Source of the DNA: CAZAQB01 sp964487155
GTDB lineage: Bacteria > Pseudomonadota > Gammaproteobacteria > Nitrococcales > Nitrococcaceae
Reading direction: 5' to 3'
Length of the DNA stretch: 64,000 bases
NCBI GenBank assembly: GCA_964487155.1
Contig: CAZAQB010000002.1
Span: 1 to 64,000 of the forward strand
Positions 60,852 through 64,000 of the stretch are shown here, piece after piece (the first letter of the stretch is position 1; every line of letters starts with the position of its first letter). Both the position numbers and the translations under genes were made by a program. The notes below the pieces were generated by a model that did not search any database, was not told the origin of the DNA, and was given only the letters and a program-made list of their open reading frames with translations.

Positions 60852-60901
60852 GTCTCCCCCGAGTCCGATTTACCCGAATGCCAGACGTTCTGTTGACCTA
60901 T

Positions 60902-61033
60902 TAGCCACAGATGAACACGGATGAACTCGGATGGGTTGGTGCGGCGACGCGCGGCGCTGCGGCCGATCATTGGGCGCCAGGCGGCATAGCCGCGCTCTGC
61001 ATTATCGCCGTTCATCGGTGTTCATCTGTGGCT
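60902..61033. repeat. nested-palindrome element copy 15 (inner arms, CCACAG variant)
   Basis: Arms TTAGCCACAGATGAACACGG and TTCATCGGTGTTCATCTGTG-like enclose a core (about 60933-61005) that shares nothing obvious with other classes. The C-to-A substituted arms resemble copy 1. It lies upstream of tagH, in the gap after the 91-residue gene. Confidence 0.5.
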
Positions 61034-61076
61034 GGATGCCCGGGGCCTGCCTGGGTCCAGCGGCCGGGGGCTCGGG

Positions 61077-61352
61077 TTACTGCATCACCAGCCGGACGCA
61101 GCCCTCTTCCAGGTCGTCGAAGATGTAGAGTCCGTCCTGCTCGCCCCCCAGGGCGATGATCACTGGCGTGGGGCTCTCGAAACGGTTGCGGGCGATGGCC
61201 ATGGCCGCCACCTCGTTGATGCGGTGCTCCTTGACGTAATCCGCCCAGCGGCCCGCATCCCGCTTCTCGATGCGCCCGCCCCGGTCGGCGGCTTCCCGAA
61301 GCAGCTGCCGGAAGCCGTAGTAGTCGACGTCGACAATCCTTGCTCTCGCCAT
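61077..61352 (-). CDS. 91-residue protein of unknown function between clpV and tagH
   Basis: A small acidic-basic mixed soluble protein, no signal peptide or membrane segment. It begins MARARIVDVDYYGFRQLLRE and has two regions: residues 1-50 helical with many Arg/Asp, and 51-91 with strands (PTPVIIALGGEQDGLYIFDD, then LEEGCVRLVMQ). I do not recognise a family. The ATG at 61352 has AGGCGG five bases upstream. Position between clpV and the FHA gene, same strand, suggests it belongs to the T6SS unit, but it could be unrelated. The gap to clpV is 125 bp and holds nothing clear. Confidence 0.5.
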   Translation of the reverse strand: MARARIVDVDYYGFRQLLREAADRGGRIEKRDAGRWADYVKEHRINEVAAMAIARNRFESPTPVIIALGGEQDGLYIFDDLEEGCVRLVMQ

Positions 61353-61477
61353 GTCCGCCTGCGCTCGCCTCGCCTGATCGCTGCCGCCGGCCGCGGCGGC
61401 GCGCCGCCCTGGGCGGCTCCAGGCGCAGTCTACCGCGACCGCACCGCCCGAGTGCAAAAAGCCCCGGGCTGCAGGAC

Positions 61478-64000
61478 TCAGGCATCGAAGGCATAACTGA
61501 ACTCGGAGTCGGCGACGCTGACGTGCACCCGCTCCACCGGCGCGTGGTTCATCAGCCGGGTGAGGAACTCCCGGCTGAGGGCCGGCAGCACGGTATTGGT
61601 GAGGATGGCATCGATCATGCGCCCGCCGCTTTCAAGCTCGGTACAGCGGCTGCGCACCAGCTCCACCACGTCGTCGTCGTAGGTGAACGGCACGGCGTGG
61701 TTCTCCCGGATGCGGCGCTCGATGCGGCCGAGCTGCAAGCGGATAATGCCGCGCAGCATGTCGTCGCCCAGCGGATAGTAGGGGATGGTGACAATGCGAC
61801 CCAGCAGTGCCGGCGGGAACACCTCCAGCAAGGCCGGGCGCAGGGCCTGGGCCACCTCATCGGCATCCGGCCGTGCCGCGCCGGACTGGCAGTGCTGCAT
61901 GATCACCTCGGTGCCGACGTTGGTGGTGAGGATGATCAGGGTGTTCTTGAAATCGATCAGCCGGCCCTCGCCATCCTCCATCCAGCCCTTGTCGAACACC
62001 TGGAAGAAGATCTCGTGGACGTCCGGATGGGCCTTCTCCACCTCGTCCAGCAGCACCACGCTGTAGGGCCGGCGGCGCACCGCCTCGGTGAGCACGCCGC
62101 CCTCACCGTAGCCCACGTAACCGGGCGGCGCGCCCTTCAGGGTGGAGACGGTGTGGGCCTCCTGGAACTCGCTCATGTTGATGGTGATGACGTTCTGCTC
62201 GCCGCCATAGAGGGTCTCGGCGAGGGCCAGCGCGGTCTCGGTCTTGCCGACGCCGGAGGGTCCGGCGAGCATGAACACGCCGATCGGCTTGCCGGGGTTG
62301 TCCAGGTTGGCGCGGGCGGTCTGCACCCGGCGGGCGATCATCTCCAGGGCGTGGTCCTGGCCCTTGACCCGATCCGACAGGCGCCGGTCCAGGCTCAGCA
62401 CCGAGGCGATCTCGTCGCGCACCATGCGGCCCACCGGGATGCCGGTCCAGTCCGCCACCACCGAGGCCACCGCCTGGGCGTCCACGCTGGGCAGGATCAG
62501 CGGATTGTCCCCCTGCAGTTCCTGCAATTGGGCCTGCAGCTCGCCGAGCCGGGCCAGCAGGGGGGCCGGGTCCTCGGCGGGCTCCTGCACCGTGGCGGCG
62601 GCGTCGGGCGCCGCCGGTGCGGGCGGCGCGTCGGCGGACGCCGCGGCCTCGGCGGCAGCCTCCCCCTCCTCCGCCTGGCGGGTCGAGCCGGCGATCTCCC
62701 GCAGTTTCGCGCGCAGCTCCAGGATCTCGTCCACCAGGGTCTTCTCCCGCTCCCAGGCGGCCTCCAGCTCCTTCAGGCGCTCACCCTCGGCCTCCAGCGC
62801 CCCCTGGGCGAGTTCCGCCCGGTCGCCCACCGGCATGCCCACGGTCTGCTCCCGGCCGATGATGGCAAGCTCGGTCTCCAGGGCCTCGATACGCCGGCGG
62901 GAGTCCTCCACGGCGGCGGGCACGGCGTGCTGGCTGACCGCCACCCGGGCGCAGGCTGTGTCCAGCAGGCTCACCGACTTGTCCGGCAGCTGCCGCGCGG
63001 GGATGTAGCGATGGGAGAGCTGCACCGCCGCCACCAGCGCCTCGTCGCGCACCTGCACCCGGTGGTGGGACTCCAGGGTGGAGGCCATGCTGCGCATCAT
63101 GCGCACCGCCCGGGTCTCGTCCGGCTCGCCCACCTGCACCACCTGGAAACGCCGGGTCAGGGCCGGGTCCTTCTCGATGTACTTCTTGTACTCGGACCAG
63201 GTGGTGGCGGCGATGGTGCGCAGGGTGCCGCGGGCCAGCGCCGGCTTGAGCAGATTGGCGGCGTCGCCGGTGCCGGCGGCGCCGCCGGCACCGATCAGGG
63301 TGTGGGCTTCGTCGATGAACAGGATGATGGGTTTCTCCGAGGCATGGACTTCCTCGATCACCTGGCGCAGCCGGTTCTCGAATTCCCCCTTGACGCTGGC
63401 GCCGGCCTGCAGCAGGCCCACGTCCAGTACCCGCAGAGCGACGTCCTTGAGGGTCGGCGGCACGTCCCCCTGGACGATGCGCCGGGCGAAACCCTCCACC
63501 ACGGCGGTCTTGCCCACACCGGCCTCGCCGGTGAGGATGGGGTTGTTCTGGCGCCGGCGCATGAGGATGTCCACCATCTGGCGGATCTCCTCGTCGCGGC
63601 CCACCACCGGGTCGATGCGGCCGGAGCGCGCCTGTTCGGTGAGGTCCACGGTGTACTGGCGCAGCGCCTCCTGGCCGCCCATGGCGGCAGGCGCCGCCTC
63701 GCGCTCCGCGCCGCCGGCCGCGGCGGCGCCGATGCGGCTGCCGTCGGCGGCCCGGGACTCGTCCTCCGGCGAGCCGCTAACCACCGAGGTGAGCTCCTCG
63801 ACCAGGGTGTCGGCGCGGATCTTGTTGAACTCCTTGGTAAGGCCGGGCAGCACGTTGCGCAGACCCGGGCTCTTCATCAGCCCCACCAGCAGGTGGCCGG
63901 TGCGCACCGCGGACTCGCCGTAGTACAGGGTGGCCCAGACCCAGGCCCGCTCCACGGTCTCCTCCACGTGGGACGACAGGTCGGTCACCGAGCTGGCCCC
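61478..64000 (-). CDS. clpV: T6SS AAA+ disassembly ATPase ClpV (TssH), N-terminus cut by window end
   Basis: About 841 residues are visible; the reading frame is open to base 64000, so the first roughly 80 residues lie outside. The remaining N-domain reads VTDLSSHVEETVERAWVWAT and VRTGHLLVGLMKSP. AAA domain 1: Walker A TGEAGVGKTAVVEGFARRIV, Walker B ILFIDEAHTLIGAG. The middle domain is a coiled coil with an Ala/Pro-rich insert (AEEGEAAAEAAASADAPPAP). AAA domain 2: LAGPSGVGKTETALALAE, YSVVLLDEVEKAHPDV. It pulls contracted TssB/TssC sheaths apart. The next genes leftward belong to the same cluster; tssB, tssC, tssA and hcp are not in view. Confidence 0.5.
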   Translation of the reverse strand, partial: GASSVTDLSSHVEETVERAWVWATLYYGESAVRTGHLLVGLMKSPGLRNVLPGLTKEFNKIRADTLVEELTSVVSGSPEDESRAADGSRIGAAAAGGAEREAAPAAMGGQEALRQYTVDLTEQARSGRIDPVVGRDEEIRQMVDILMRRRQNNPILTGEAGVGKTAVVEGFARRIVQGDVPPTLKDVALRVLDVGLLQAGASVKGEFENRLRQVIEEVHASEKPIILFIDEAHTLIGAGGAAGTGDAANLLKPALARGTLRTIAATTWSEYKKYIEKDPALTRRFQVVQVGEPDETRAVRMMRSMASTLESHHRVQVRDEALVAAVQLSHRYIPARQLPDKSVSLLDTACARVAVSQHAVPAAVEDSRRRIEALETELAIIGREQTVGMPVGDRAELAQGALEAEGERLKELEAAWEREKTLVDEILELRAKLREIAGSTRQAEEGEAAAEAAASADAPPAPAAPDAAATVQEPAEDPAPLLARLGELQAQLQELQGDNPLILPSVDAQAVASVVADWTGIPVGRMVRDEIASVLSLDRRLSDRVKGQDHALEMIARRVQTARANLDNPGKPIGVFMLAGPSGVGKTETALALAETLYGGEQNVITINMSEFQEAHTVSTLKGAPPGYVGYGEGGVLTEAVRRRPYSVVLLDEVEKAHPDVHEIFFQVFDKGWMEDGEGRLIDFKNTLIILTTNVGTEVIMQHCQSGAARPDADEVAQALRPALLEVFPPALLGRIVTIPYYPLGDDMLRGIIRLQLGRIERRIRENHAVPFTYDDDVVELVRSRCTELESGGRMIDAILTNTVLPALSREFLTRLMNHAPVERVHVSVADSEFSYAFDA

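Overview
The window is high-GC DNA (by eye roughly two thirds G+C) that reads as a chromosomal segment of a gammaproteobacterium. Evidence: a fused LplT-Aas acyltransferase, a MerR-type LiuR leucine regulon, a TssJ/K/L/M-type T6SS and PpiC, Prs and PspA homologues with proteobacterial features. A Chromatiales/Ectothiorhodospiraceae-like or similar marine/halophilic lineage is plausible, but nothing here proves a genus. I see no rRNA, tRNA, CRISPR array, transposase or prophage gene. LAYOUT. 1-12 kb is housekeeping and mixed: the start of a PBP7-like endopeptidase with an apparent frameshift, LplT-Aas, an XRE regulator, a PspA-like protein with a multipass membrane partner, an SMR exporter, a small HExxH protein, PpiC, a VOC protein, an APH-like kinase, a PRPP synthetase and an AhpD-like protein. 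Small remnants of an SMR and a MarC gene lie between them. 12.3-23.4 kb holds a HIT protein (+) and a long leftward transcription unit: livG, acyl-CoA synthetase, livH, livM, periplasmic binding protein, livF, PaaK-like ligase, etfB, etfA. 23.6-30 kb holds an SDR dehydrogenase divergent from a rightward valine/isobutyrate set: mmsA, acyl-CoA dehydrogenase, enoyl-CoA hydratase, 3-hydroxyisobutyryl-CoA hydrolase. 31.3-43 kb holds the leucine/isovalerate operon liuR, liuA, thiolase, liuB, liuC, liuD, liuE plus ETF:quinone oxidoreductase. 44-49 kb holds a Sel1/caspase-like lipoprotein divergent from an alpha/beta-hydrolase lipoprotein, then a methyltransferase. 49.2-64 kb is the regulatory and membrane-complex half of a type VI secretion cluster: kinase, TagF-PppA fusion, TssM, TssL, TssK, TssJ, FHA protein, a 91-aa protein, ClpV (cut by the window end). 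HOW THE GENES WORK TOGETHER. Four near-identical 16-bp palindromes (ACGTTTACGTAAACGT type) lie before livG, between the SDR gene and mmsA, before liuR and before liuA. They tie uptake, CoA activation, valine/isoleucine steps, leucine steps and probably electron transfer (EtfAB, ETF-QO) into one local LiuR-type regulon. Two copies sit inside good sigma70-like promoters. The most unusual feature is a family of interspersed nested palindromic elements (about 100-430 bp, 15 loci from 12.1 to 61.0 kb) filling most gaps of the branched-chain catabolic region. Each full copy has an outer arm of 11-bp iterated units, an inner arm of related 10-bp units and one of several core sequences. Two core classes occur in both orientations between similar arms. 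One copy carries the inner unit twice in tandem, and two elements supply the end of the upstream reading frame (liuC stop, liuE tail). A second, unrelated family at three loci matches the enterobacterial REP/BIME pattern. A third type at 48.9-49.0 kb is a facing pair of hairpins with conserved loop and flank but different stems.
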